Position numbers and translations under genes: made by a program | Notes under the pieces: generated by a model | What the model saw: the letters and a program-made list of their open reading frames with translations, nothing else | Told to the model about the DNA's origin: nothing | The model's database searches: none | In this document: piece after piece, positions 52,394 to 60,297 of the stretch | Position numbering within the stretch: position 1 is the first letter of the stretch | Layout of the letters: the number at the start of each line of letters is the position of its first letter | Assembly: GCA_016715065.1 (NCBI GenBank) | Contig: JADKBN010000003.1 | Location: 1-64,000 of the forward strand | Direction: 5' to 3' | Length of the DNA: 64,000 nucleotides | From: Fibrobacterota bacterium | GTDB taxonomy: Bacteria; Fibrobacterota; Fibrobacteria; UBA5070

Positions 52394-52971
52394 GGGGTGA
52401 TCTCCGGAGCAGGGTTGGCCGTACGCCCTTCGAGACGGCCTTCGGCCTCCTCAGGACGAACGGTACGAGGGGGCGGTTCCTCTTGCTGGCTCGGTCCGAT
52501 CCAGACGAGGTCTCCTGCGGACAGAAATTGATCCGCCAGGATCCGTGCGTCCAGGTTGGAGGTGCGCACGCAGCCGTGCGAGCCGGGGTGTCCCAGTTCG
52601 TCTTCGCGCGCGGTGCCGTGGATGTAGATGTACCGCTCGTGGGAATCCACGCCGGGACCTTTGTTCAGACCCGCCTCCAGGCCATCCAGCCACAGGATGC
52701 GGGTGGTGATCCAATCGCCTTCCACGGGGCCCGATGTCCAGACTTCGCCGGTGGGTTCGCGGCTGGAAAAGCGCGCCCCCAGAGGTTGGCCGTGCCCGAT
52801 CACCTCGCTGATCCGATGCCAGCCCACCGGGGTGCACCCGGAGCCATCCACGCAGCCCATGCCGTTTTTTCCGGTGGACACCGCGCAGCCGAAGACCTTC
52901 TCCCCGTCCTTCCAGACAGAAAGCGTCTGGGTGGAGGCATCCACCAGGACCAGCGCGGGGAAGGGATTCAT
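52390..52971 (-). CDS. L,D-transpeptidase (YkuD domain)
   Basis: 193 residues from ATG 52971, which overlaps the HEAT-repeat gene stop (ATGA). It contains the YkuD active site RYIYIHGT...GHPGSHGCVRTSN with catalytic Cys, and the strand ALVLVDASTQTLSVW at the start. It forms 3-3 cross-links or attaches proteins to peptidoglycan in the periplasm. No clear signal peptide is visible, which is odd for a periplasmic enzyme. The last about 25 residues are encoded by a dispersed palindromic repeat (52421-52466), so the C-terminus has probably been extended by it. Confidence 0.88.
   Translation of the reverse strand: MNPFPALVLVDASTQTLSVWKDGEKVFGCAVSTGKNGMGCVDGSGCTPVGWHRISEVIGHGQPLGARFSSREPTGEVWTSGPVEGDWITTRILWLDGLEAGLNKGPGVDSHERYIYIHGTAREDELGHPGSHGCVRTSNLDARILADQFLSAGDLVWIGPSQQEEPPPRTVRPEEAEGRLEGRTANPAPEITP
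52421..52466. repeat. Dispersed palindromic repeat (copy a)
   Basis: GTACGCCCTTCGAGACGGCC and CTCAGGACGAACGGTAC enclose a small GGCCTTCGGCC hairpin. The family pattern CCCTTCGAGAC...CTCAGGACGA recurs at 58537, 60136 and 60220. This copy lies inside the 3' end of the L,D-transpeptidase gene. Confidence 0.75.
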
Positions 52972-53897
52972 GGCGTGTCGTGGCTGGTGTCGGTCATCCG
53001 ATCGATCTCGTCGCGAACCTGGTCCATGCGCCAGGCTTCGTCTTCGCCGGATTCCTCCAAGCGCCGTTCTTCCAGGGCCGCCGCCGCGATCCTCAGGGCG
53101 TCGCGGGCGCGGGCGTCGCGGTACTGCGAGGCCAACTGCTCCATGACCGCGTCCGCTTCGGCTAGCGGCACCAGCATGCCGGTGGCGGCCAGCACTTCGA
53201 AGCGCACGTCTTCGTCCTCGTGTTCCACCAAAAGCGACACGCGCGGCCAGACTTCCTCCATCCGCAGGTTCGCGCAGGCGTGCACGGCCTCGGAAAGAAG
53301 ATCCGGATTGGTCGATTCCAGTTCGTCCACCACGATCTGTTCGAATTCGTCGTCTTCCACCAACCCCATGGCGTAGATCGCCGACACCTTCACCAAGGTG
53401 GTGGGGGCTTCCTGGTAGAATCGCAGCACCAAGGCGCGCACCTCGGGCAGGAAAGCGATGTGGCCCAGCGCCTCCAGGCAACGCCGACGCACGTCCATGG
53501 TCTCCATCTTGGCGTCCACCTTGCCCAGCAGATGCGCCTTGGTGGACTCGTAGATTTCACGCGGCACCAGCGGTTCCGGTGGCATGGGGATCTCGGGATC
53601 GATCTCCTCGTCTTCTTCCGGAAGCCAGTCCCAGCCGGAGCCGTCCTGCATGACGGGCCAAAGGGATGCATTGGCGATGGCGCGGGTTTCTTCGTCGGAG
53701 GCCGAGATGGCCAGCTCGAAGATCCGCTCCCAGATTCCGGGCAACCCGAAATACCCCGTGCTGGCGCGCAACGCGGCCAAAACGACCTCGTCGTCGCTGG
53801 ACGAAAGGTGGGATAACAATCGACCCGGTGCATCCGATCGGTCGAACTCGTAGTTTTCCAGGAGTTGCAGCTCCTTAAGGGCCTGCGTGCGATTCAT
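52968..53897 (-). CDS. HEAT-repeat protein
   Basis: 309 residues made of helical repeats: LLSHLSSSDDEVVLAALRAS, RRCLEALGHIAFLPEVRALV, LVKVSAIYAMGLVEDDEFEQ, LLSEAVHACANLRMEEVWPR and LVEHEDEDVRFEVLAATGML. Strongly acidic. HEAT scaffolds bind partner proteins; no enzymatic motif. It is the first gene of an operon with the L,D-transpeptidase and the Mur ligase and is translationally coupled to them, so it may organise a cell-wall process (inference). Confidence 0.8.
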   Translation of the reverse strand: MNRTQALKELQLLENYEFDRSDAPGRLLSHLSSSDDEVVLAALRASTGYFGLPGIWERIFELAISASDEETRAIANASLWPVMQDGSGWDWLPEEDEEIDPEIPMPPEPLVPREIYESTKAHLLGKVDAKMETMDVRRRCLEALGHIAFLPEVRALVLRFYQEAPTTLVKVSAIYAMGLVEDDEFEQIVVDELESTNPDLLSEAVHACANLRMEEVWPRVSLLVEHEDEDVRFEVLAATGMLVPLAEADAVMEQLASQYRDARARDALRIAAAALEERRLEESGEDEAWRMDQVRDEIDRMTDTSHDTP

Positions 53898-53921
53898 CGT
53901 TGCTCAAGATAGAAAGCGACC

Positions 53922-54527
53922 ATGCGCCGGATCTTCCTTCTCCTTGCCGCCGCCCCACTTTGGGCCCAGCCACTGCTCCCCAAGGTCGCCGCGACCCTGC
54001 CTGTACCCAATTGTCGGATCAAACTTTCCATGGTGGTGACCACTCACGGCTCCATCGCCCCCCCTCGTGGGACCACCGGCACGCTGGAACTGGCCTCTGA
54101 AAACCGGTTTCGGTTCCGTTCGCCGGAGGTGTTGGCGGTTTCCGACGGCAAATTGCTGTGGCAATGGAACGCCTCCACCAACCAAGTGCTCCTGAAAACC
54201 CCCTCGCAAATCCAGCAATCGGGCTTGCCGACGGAAATCTTCCAGGCGGCCCTCGCGGGCGCCGAAACCAAGGCCACGCGCGAAACCCTGGATGGCAAAG
54301 CCGTCCAGCGGCTGGATCTGGATGTTTCCAAGGCTCCGCTTTCGCGGTACTCGCGGGCCACGTTGTGGGCCAAGGAGACGGGTTTGTCGCCGGTTCGCCT
54401 GGAACTGGAAGAAGAAGACGGGAACAAAACCACCTGGAACCTGCTGGCCATTTCCAAGTGGAAGCCCTCCGATGCCGACTTCGCCTTTGCCCCCCCCAAA
54501 GGGGCGGAAGTGGTCGATCTGCGGTGA
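53922..54527 (+). CDS. lolA: LolA-type outer-membrane lipoprotein carrier
   Basis: 201 residues with a signal peptide (RRIFLLLAAAPLWAQP). The body matches LolA: GTLELASENRFRFRSPEVLAVSDGKLLWQWNAS, then LDLDVSKAP and a C-terminal DADFAFAPPKGAEVVDL. LolA carries lipoproteins across the periplasm from LolCDE to the outer membrane, which fits the many lipoproteins here. The stop overlaps the next gene (GTGA). The match is by pattern; other LolA-fold proteins are possible. Confidence 0.8.
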   Translation: MRRIFLLLAAAPLWAQPLLPKVAATLPVPNCRIKLSMVVTTHGSIAPPRGTTGTLELASENRFRFRSPEVLAVSDGKLLWQWNASTNQVLLKTPSQIQQSGLPTEIFQAALAGAETKATRETLDGKAVQRLDLDVSKAPLSRYSRATLWAKETGLSPVRLELEEEDGNKTTWNLLAISKWKPSDADFAFAPPKGAEVVDLR

Positions 54528-55882
54528 AGGCTTGGGTATTGGTCTTCTTGGCGCTGGGCCCGTTGGCGCTCGCCCAGGAGGTGGCCACCTTGCATGAAGC
54601 CATCGTGCGGTTTCCAGTCCGCATCGGCGATTGCCCGCCTTACGAGGAATTTCGACGGCGCGGCTACGATCGGTTCGAGGCGGGCGTGGTCCACCCCCTG
54701 CGGATGCTGGCGCGCACGCAGGCGGAGGCGGAAAAGGCGCGCTGCGAGCAGATGCGCACCGCCTTGGAAGCCTCCTTTGCCAAAGATTGGTCCGGTTGGG
54801 ACTCGCTGGACGGATTTGTGGTCCAAGGGAGTGATTCGATCGCCTTTTCGCAGGCCCGCACCAGCCCGCAGTTCGATGCCGTCCACGCCTTGAGCCTGGA
54901 AGTGACCGGACTGGATGTGGTCCGGAACGGTCATCGCTTCGAACATCTGGCGAGGTATCGGGTGGTGGTGTCCAGCCAGTGCGGCGGTTGCGACTCCGTG
55001 CGAACCATCGAGAAGACAGGATCTGTCACAGGGTTCGGGGAGCTGCCACGGGCCGTGGAAGAGCTATCCCGCAAACCTCGCGATCTGGCCAAGGCCATTT
55101 TGGACGGCGCCGATTTTGGTCGACGAGCCAGGGTGGTCTCGGTGGATTCGGCGGGGTTCGCCCCGTCCTTCGCGTTTTTGGCCGGGCCGGGCAGCGTGCG
55201 ATCCGGCAGGCGGTATCGAGTTTTGGATCCCGAGGCCAGGGAGGCCTCCTGGGGCTTCGCCTACGATCGCCTCCCGAAAGCGGATCGGGCGTGGGCCGCT
55301 CGACTTGCTGGCGGAAGGCTCCCTTCCGTGGGCTGCCGCCTCCAGGAGATACCGGGGGATCTGGCGTGGCGCACGGGACTGGCCCTGGTGCCGGTGGGAT
55401 CCAGTTGGGGGGGGGAGCTTCGCCTGGGTCCGCGTTTGCCTATCGCACCCTCCGTGCGGATGGGCCTGGATCTGTCGGTGCGGTCCCACGACTTTGGCCC
55501 GATCAGTCCTCCCGGGGCCCGGCTCGGGTGGGGTGGAGGGGTTGGTTTGGAGCCGGATGTGTCTTTCCAGCAAAATTACCGCAGGTGGACGGTGGAAGGC
55601 GGCCTTCGGGCGGGACTGCGTCTGGACTTGGCGCCTGTGCCCGGATCGGAAGCCTCGGTTTGGGAGGGATGTGGCTGGGCACGACGGGGAGAGGTGGTCG
55701 CGACCGCTCACGTGGGGAGCCTGTATGCGCTGGATCCAGGGCAGTCTGTGGGAGTTTCGCTTTCGTGGGACCTCCTCCAGGGGCGCGGTGCTTGGGATGC
55801 CCCCCAGGGTGACATCGCCCATGATGCGGGAGCAAAGCCGTGGCGTGTGGAGCTCCAGTACCACTTCTGGCCTGGAACCTAG
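54524..55882 (+). CDS. Exported protein of unknown function
   Basis: 452 residues from GTG 54524, with signal peptide KAWVLVFLALGPLALAQ. The N-terminal half has paired cysteines (SSQCGGCDSVRTIEKTGSV) and a segment reminiscent of a CsgG/FlgT-like periplasmic domain (FRRRGYDRFEAGVVHPLRML, SQARTSPQFDAVHALSLEVTG). The C-terminal half (GGELRLGPRLPIAPSVRMGLDLSVRSHDFG to VELQYHFWPGT) looks like a short outer-membrane beta-barrel ending in aromatic residues. Coupled to lolA, so an envelope role is likely. No family named with confidence. Confidence 0.6.
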   Translation: MKAWVLVFLALGPLALAQEVATLHEAIVRFPVRIGDCPPYEEFRRRGYDRFEAGVVHPLRMLARTQAEAEKARCEQMRTALEASFAKDWSGWDSLDGFVVQGSDSIAFSQARTSPQFDAVHALSLEVTGLDVVRNGHRFEHLARYRVVVSSQCGGCDSVRTIEKTGSVTGFGELPRAVEELSRKPRDLAKAILDGADFGRRARVVSVDSAGFAPSFAFLAGPGSVRSGRRYRVLDPEAREASWGFAYDRLPKADRAWAARLAGGRLPSVGCRLQEIPGDLAWRTGLALVPVGSSWGGELRLGPRLPIAPSVRMGLDLSVRSHDFGPISPPGARLGWGGGVGLEPDVSFQQNYRRWTVEGGLRAGLRLDLAPVPGSEASVWEGCGWARRGEVVATAHVGSLYALDPGQSVGVSLSWDLLQGRGAWDAPQGDIAHDAGAKPWRVELQYHFWPGT

Positions 55883-55935
55883 TACGTTGCCTGCCCAGCG
55901 GCTCCAACGAGCCCACTGCCCATCGGAGACGGAAC

Positions 55936-56547
55936 ATGAACGAACTGACCTCATCTGACCTGCTGGCCCAAAACCGCGATTGGTCCGAGCGCACCCGCAG
56001 GGAGGATCCGGGATTCTTCCAGCGGCTGACGGAACAGCAGAGCCCGCGCTTTTTGTGGATCGGGTGCTCGGACAGTCGCGTGCCTGCCAACCAGATCACG
56101 GGACTGGTGCCCGGCCAGGTGTTCGTGCATAGAAACGTGTCCAACATCGCTCACCCCACCGACGTGAACCTGATGTCCGTGCTGGAATACGCCGTGGACA
56201 TCCTGGAGGTGCGCGAAATCCTTGTTGTAGGGCACTACGGCTGCGGCGGAATCCGGCAGGCCATTTCCGGGCGGTTGCCCGGGCTTGCGGATTTTTGGTT
56301 GGAGCCGATCCGTGAATTGCGCAGGGATCACCACGAGGAACTTTCCGTGTTGTCCGCACAGTCGCTGGAGGACCGGCTCTGCGAGCTCAACGTGGAGCAG
56401 CAAGTGCGGTCTCTGTCCCACAGCGGGATCGTACAGCGAGCCTGGGAACGGGGACAATCCCTGGAGGTGCACGGCTGGATCTACTCGCTTTCCGATGGTG
56501 TGCTGAAGGACCTCAAGGTCAGTCGGTGCTCCGCCAGCCGCAATTGA
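55936..56547 (+). CDS. Beta-class carbonic anhydrase
   Basis: 203 residues from ATG 55936, preceded by GGAGAC. Zinc ligands Cys in WIGCSDSRVP and His/Cys in VVGHYGCGGIRQA, with the Asp-Arg pair of CSDSR, identify the beta class. It converts carbon dioxide and water to bicarbonate in the cytoplasm. Also seen: VFVHRNVSNIAHPTD and HGWIYSLSDGVLKDL, typical of the family. Complete length. The next gene starts only 14 bp downstream, so co-transcription is likely. Confidence 0.95.
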   Translation: MNELTSSDLLAQNRDWSERTRREDPGFFQRLTEQQSPRFLWIGCSDSRVPANQITGLVPGQVFVHRNVSNIAHPTDVNLMSVLEYAVDILEVREILVVGHYGCGGIRQAISGRLPGLADFWLEPIRELRRDHHEELSVLSAQSLEDRLCELNVEQQVRSLSHSGIVQRAWERGQSLEVHGWIYSLSDGVLKDLKVSRCSASRN

Positions 56548-56561
56548 ATAGATTGCTTCCC

Positions 56562-57563
56562 ATGAGGATCCTTTCGGCCGTACTGGCTTTGGCTAGCGCC
56601 TCCTTCGCCCAGTTCGGGAGTGCAGGCTCCGCGGAGTTTGTTTTCCTGCGCAATTTCCAGGGCGCGCGGATGGTGGGTCTGTGCGGGGTTCCCGCAGCCG
56701 GCACGGATCTGTCTTCGCTGGGGTGGCAGCCAGCCAGCTTCGCGCGACTGGAAGATACCCGATTGGAAGTAGGCTACCGCGCACAAATGAGCGGGGTGAT
56801 GCCTGGATTCGCCGCCTATGCCAAACCGCTCTGGGGCGGTGTGATCGCTGGTCGGATGGATTACCAATCCAGTGGTGATGTCGTGGGGGTCTCTGATTTG
56901 GGCGACCCCACCGGCAAGATCCACCGTCCACAGGAACTGCTGCTGAACGTGGCTTTTGCCGAATCGCTGGGGGATCGCTTCGCTTGGGGCGCAGGCATCA
57001 AGGCAGTGGAAGAAAACCTCGACCTTGACGATTCCCAGGCCTGGGGGCTGGCGGTCGATGTCGGAACGGTGTTCCAGCCGGGTTCGCGACGGTTGGCCCA
57101 TTCGTTTTACGTGGCGAACCTGGGAGCCAAACTTTCCGGCCACACCAAGGACGAATCCGAATTCGGCTCGATGCCTCTCACCTTTGGGTACACCTTGCTG
57201 TACCGCCCCGGCCCCAGGGGGCTGGATCTTTACGAAGACATCCAAAAACCCATCGACAATGAACCGATGCTGCGCACCGGCGTGGAGTACAAGATCAACG
57301 ACTGGGTCCAGGTCCGCGGAGGTTTTCGCACCGATTGGCAAGAAGTCCAGGACATGTTTCGGGTTTGGGTGCTGAGCCGCCAGGATCCAAACACTCCCCC
57401 GGTACACGACCAGCGCTGGGCGGTGGGTGGGACGGTTTCCAACGGAACCCTCGCTCTGACCTACGGTTTCCAGTGGTGGCGACTTTTGAATGCCGTCCAC
57501 TCCCTCACCCTGAGCTGGAATGTCGGAACGCCCGCCACCAGCACCCCTTTGGAGACGCCATGA
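56562..57563 (+). CDS. PorV/UPF0164-like outer-membrane protein
   Basis: 333 residues from ATG 56562 with signal peptide RILSAVLALASASFAQF. After GSAEFVFLRNFQGARMVGLCG comes a series of beta-strands with alternating residues (LEVGYRAQMSGVMPGFAAYA, RFAWGAGIKAVEENLDLDDS, VRGGFRTDW), and the protein ends in LTLSWNVG. This pattern fits the PorV/PorQ and UPF0164 FadL-like barrels of Bacteroidetes and Fibrobacter relatives. Function may be protein export or lipid transport. Its stop overlaps rfbC (ATGA). Confidence 0.7.
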   Translation: MRILSAVLALASASFAQFGSAGSAEFVFLRNFQGARMVGLCGVPAAGTDLSSLGWQPASFARLEDTRLEVGYRAQMSGVMPGFAAYAKPLWGGVIAGRMDYQSSGDVVGVSDLGDPTGKIHRPQELLLNVAFAESLGDRFAWGAGIKAVEENLDLDDSQAWGLAVDVGTVFQPGSRRLAHSFYVANLGAKLSGHTKDESEFGSMPLTFGYTLLYRPGPRGLDLYEDIQKPIDNEPMLRTGVEYKINDWVQVRGGFRTDWQEVQDMFRVWVLSRQDPNTPPVHDQRWAVGGTVSNGTLALTYGFQWWRLLNAVHSLTLSWNVGTPATSTPLETP

Positions 57564-58105
57564 ATGTGATCCCTGGCGGCCTGGAAGGCCTCCTCGTCAT
57601 CGAGCCCAAGGTATTTCGCGATGAGCGAGGCTTTTTCCTCGAGCCATACAACACGGCTCGCTACCAGGCTTCTGGCATCGACGCGGAATTTGTCCAGGAC
57701 AACCACAGTTTCAGCACCCGTGGCGTGTTGCGGGGATTGCATTTCCAGACCGTGCCTGGCCAAGCCAAACTCCTTCGCTGCGGACGCGGCAAGATTTGGG
57801 ATGTCGCGGTGGATATCCGACCAGCATCCAGCACTTTCGGACAGTGGTGGGGACTCGAGCTGGATTCCGAAAGCCACCGGCAATTGTTCATTCCGGTAGG
57901 CTTCGCGCACGGCTTCTGCGTTCTCTCGGACGAGGCCGAAGTCCTGTACAAGTGCTCGGCGGTGTACAATCCAGCCACCGAATCCGGCATTGCCTGGAAC
58001 GATCCCGACATCAAGGTGGGCTGGCCCATTGCCGATGCCATTGTTTCCGCGCGAGACCAGACAAACCAGAGTTTTGCCCAGTATCGCGCCGCCCTGGGCG
58101 TGTGA
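57560..58105 (+). CDS. rfbC: dTDP-4-dehydrorhamnose 3,5-epimerase
   Basis: 181 residues. RfbC motifs: PKVFRDERGFFLEPYN, QDNHSFSTRGVLRGLHFQ with the catalytic His, KIWDVAVDIRPASSTFGQW, and the Tyr region VLYKCSAVYNPATESGIAWNDPDI. It epimerises dTDP-4-keto-6-deoxyglucose at C3 and C5 for rhamnose synthesis, used in surface polysaccharide. No other rhamnose genes are near. Translationally coupled to the PorV-like gene. Confidence 0.95.
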   Translation: MNVIPGGLEGLLVIEPKVFRDERGFFLEPYNTARYQASGIDAEFVQDNHSFSTRGVLRGLHFQTVPGQAKLLRCGRGKIWDVAVDIRPASSTFGQWWGLELDSESHRQLFIPVGFAHGFCVLSDEAEVLYKCSAVYNPATESGIAWNDPDIKVGWPIADAIVSARDQTNQSFAQYRAALGV

Positions 58106-58125
58106 GTTCTAATTTTCCGGGGACC

Positions 58126-58503
58126 ATGATGCAGCCAACCACGTTCGACGTCGTCTTCCCGCTCACGGTGCTTGGGATTTTGGGGATTTTGGTGCCCTCC
58201 TTTTTGGTGGGTGCCAACTGGTTTCTCAATCGCCAACGCAAAACGTTCCAGGCCAAGGGAGACTCCTACGAGTGCGGACTCTCCACCACTGCCGGCAGCG
58301 CGGATGAACGCTTTTCCGTGAAGTTCTACTTGGTGGCCATGATCTTTCTGGCCTTCGACATCGAGGTGGCGTTTTTGTATCCGTGGGCCATCCGGTTCCT
58401 GGAGGGCGGATGGAACCTGCTCTGGATCCTGCTGGCCTTCCTGGTCATGTTGGAATCCGTCTACCTGTATCTCTGGCAGAAGGGCGCCCTCGACTGGGAC
58501 TAG
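58126..58503 (+). CDS. nuoA: NADH-quinone oxidoreductase subunit A
   Basis: 125 residues with three membrane helices. The conserved KGDSYECGL loop (Cys) and RFSVKFYLVAMIFLAFDIEVAFLYPWA are NuoA signatures. It is a membrane-arm subunit of complex I at the joint with the quinone site. The other thirteen subunits are not downstream: a palindromic repeat and the convergent dciA follow. The rest of the complex must be elsewhere, or this is a leftover. Confidence 0.95.
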   Translation: MMQPTTFDVVFPLTVLGILGILVPSFLVGANWFLNRQRKTFQAKGDSYECGLSTTAGSADERFSVKFYLVAMIFLAFDIEVAFLYPWAIRFLEGGWNLLWILLAFLVMLESVYLYLWQKGALDWD

Positions 58504-58536
58504 TCGAGTGTGCTGTCCTGGAGAAAAGCAAACCAT

Positions 58537-58580
58537 CCGTTCGTCCTGAGGAGGAAGCGAAGCTTCCGTCTCGAAGGGCG
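58537..58580. repeat. Dispersed palindromic repeat (copy b)
   Basis: CCGTTCGTCCTGAGGAGG ... TCTCGAAGGGCG with inner hairpin AAGCGAAGCTT. Same family as 52421, 60136 and 60220. It lies between the convergent nuoA and dciA. Confidence 0.75.
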
Positions 58581-58611
58581 AGTCCAGCTCAAGCATCTAC
58601 AGGACGCTACA

Positions 58612-58971
58612 CTAGCGGATCCGGATCTGTCGGAGCGAAATCCCTCGATCGCGCATGGCCTGGGCCAGTTCGCCCAAGCGCCACCGCAATTCGAATTTCC
58701 AACCCGGATCGGGCACGTCCACCCACAGCACGCCGTTCTCCCATTTGCAGGGCGTGCAGCGACTGGCCAAGGGCCCAGCCACCTCCGACCATGCCTTTTG
58801 GAAGGCGGGCGAGGCGGGCATGAGCGCGGCGCCCAGCGACGACCGCTCCAGGTAGTTGCCAAGGAGTCCCGCCACGGGCTCGGCTTCCTTGTCGTCGCGC
58901 GCACGCTCCTTGCGACGGAATCTGTCCAGATCCTTGCCGCCCAGCCACCGGTCGGGGCGAGGGCTGTTCAC
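58612..58971 (-). CDS. dciA: DciA-like (DUF721) helicase-loading protein
   Basis: 119 residues from GTG 58971, which overlaps the recF stop as GTGA; longer frames upstream are antisense-frame shadows of recF. The C-terminal DUF721 core reads FQKAWSEVAGPLASRCTPCKW, GVLWVDVPDPGWKFELRW and LAQAMRDRGISLRQIRIR. DciA loads the replicative helicase in bacteria lacking DnaC/DnaI. Its place directly after recF is the common one for the family. Confidence 0.8.
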   Translation of the reverse strand: MNSPRPDRWLGGKDLDRFRRKERARDDKEAEPVAGLLGNYLERSSLGAALMPASPAFQKAWSEVAGPLASRCTPCKWENGVLWVDVPDPGWKFELRWRLGELAQAMRDRGISLRQIRIR

Positions 58972-60074
58972 CTGGTTTCCCGGATCGCTCCGGCCTCCAG
59001 CAAAAAGGTGCGATCCACTTCGAAGGGCAGATCCGCGCGGTGCGGCGAACACAAAAACGATTGTCCGCCGCGCGGTAGGAGCTTGGCCAGGCGTTCGCGG
59101 CGCGGTCCGTCCAATTCGGCGAACACGTCGTCCAAAAGCAGCACCGGAGGGCGCTCGGGGTGCAGGGCCAACAGCTCCGCCGACGCCAGCCGAAGCGCGA
59201 TGGCCAAGGTGCGGGTTTGTCCTTGGGAGGCGGTTTCGCGGGCGGGGCGCCCGGCAAGCAAAATCGTGAGCTCGTCGCGGTGCGGACCGAACAAGGTGCT
59301 TTGGGCGGACGATTCCGCGTTGCGCAGGGCACGACCACGGGCTTCGAGTCGATCGCGCAGGGCTTGTCCACGGCGGGGCAGATCCTCGGAGCCGTAGCTT
59401 CCCCGGTAGAACAGATCGACGGATTCCGTCTCGCCGGAAAGGCTTCCGTGCAAACGGGCCACGGGCTCCACGAGGCGCTCCACCAGGTCCATGCGGGCTT
59501 CCAGCAAGGGAATGGCTTTCTCGATCATCTGTTGGTCCAGCACTTCCAGCATCTGGCCGTCGCGCTGGTCGCCTTCCTTGAGGCAGGCGTTGCGCTGCTT
59601 GACCACGCGGGCGTATTCGCGCAGGGGCTCCACCAGATTGGGGTCCAGCTGGCACGAGAGCGCGTCCAGGTAGGAGCGGCGCAACTCCGGCCCGCCCCGG
59701 ACGTATTGGAGGTCTTCGGGGTACAGGCCCACCACCGACAGATGCCCTACCAGCCTGGAAAACAACCGGCCCGGCGTTCCATCCACGCGCGTTTCCTTGC
59801 GACCGGCCAGGTCGCACGAGGCCGCCAACTCCAACGGGGTTTCGCCGCGCGAGGCCTGCAATCGCGTCACGAACCGATCTGCACCCCAGCGCACCAGATC
59901 GCGTTCCGACCGGGAGCGGGGAGAAAATCCCAGCGCGCACACGTGCAGGGCTTCCAGCAGATTGCTTTTTCCGGAGCCGTTGGGTCCCAGCAGGAGGTTG
60001 GCGCCGGAGTGGGCTTCCAATTGCACCTCGCGCCAGGACCGGAAATCGGTCAGGTGGAGGCGGCGGACGCGCAT
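58968..60074 (-). CDS. recF: DNA repair and replication protein RecF
   Basis: 368 residues from ATG 60074 (RVRRLHLTDFRSW). SMC-like ATPase: Walker A LLLGPNGSGKSNLLEAL, signature SQGQTRTLAIALRLA, Walker B PPVLLLDDVFAELDG. It binds gapped DNA and with RecOR loads RecA. Typical RecF length. It lies between dnaN and dciA; 223 bp with two palindromic repeats separate it from dnaN, so it may have its own promoter. Confidence 0.95.
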   Translation of the reverse strand: MRVRRLHLTDFRSWREVQLEAHSGANLLLGPNGSGKSNLLEALHVCALGFSPRSRSERDLVRWGADRFVTRLQASRGETPLELAASCDLAGRKETRVDGTPGRLFSRLVGHLSVVGLYPEDLQYVRGGPELRRSYLDALSCQLDPNLVEPLREYARVVKQRNACLKEGDQRDGQMLEVLDQQMIEKAIPLLEARMDLVERLVEPVARLHGSLSGETESVDLFYRGSYGSEDLPRRGQALRDRLEARGRALRNAESSAQSTLFGPHRDELTILLAGRPARETASQGQTRTLAIALRLASAELLALHPERPPVLLLDDVFAELDGPRRERLAKLLPRGGQSFLCSPHRADLPFEVDRTFLLEAGAIRETR

Positions 60075-60135
60075 CGTCTCATGCCTTCTGGTACGGGCCA
60101 CTCGGCCCCTGGGAGAATAACGGCACGATGGAAAG

Positions 60136-60181
60136 CCGCTCGTCCTGAGGAAGGGCGTAGCCCTGTCTCGAAGGGCAGCGG
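60136..60181. repeat. Dispersed palindromic repeat (copy c)
   Basis: CCGCTCGTCCTGAGGAAGGG, CGTAGCCC and CTCGAAGGGCAGCGG form a hairpin. It is in inverse order to copy d (60220), only 40 bp away, in the dnaN-recF spacer. Confidence 0.8.
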
Positions 60182-60219
60182 CGTCGAGCTGGGAACATCA
60201 TTTTTTGGATTATCCTGCA

Positions 60220-60263
60220 CCGCCCGCCCTTCGAGACGCTACGCTCCTCAGGACGAGCGGTGG
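60220..60263. repeat. Dispersed palindromic repeat (copy d)
   Basis: CCGCCCGCCCTTCGAGACG, CTACG and CTCCTCAGGACGAGCGG. Copies c and d point at each other, so the spacer could fold into a longer cruciform, as in REP/BIME pairs. Confidence 0.8.
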
Positions 60264-60297
60264 TTATTTGCCGCTTGGAAGGCTTTTCTCAAAGTTC

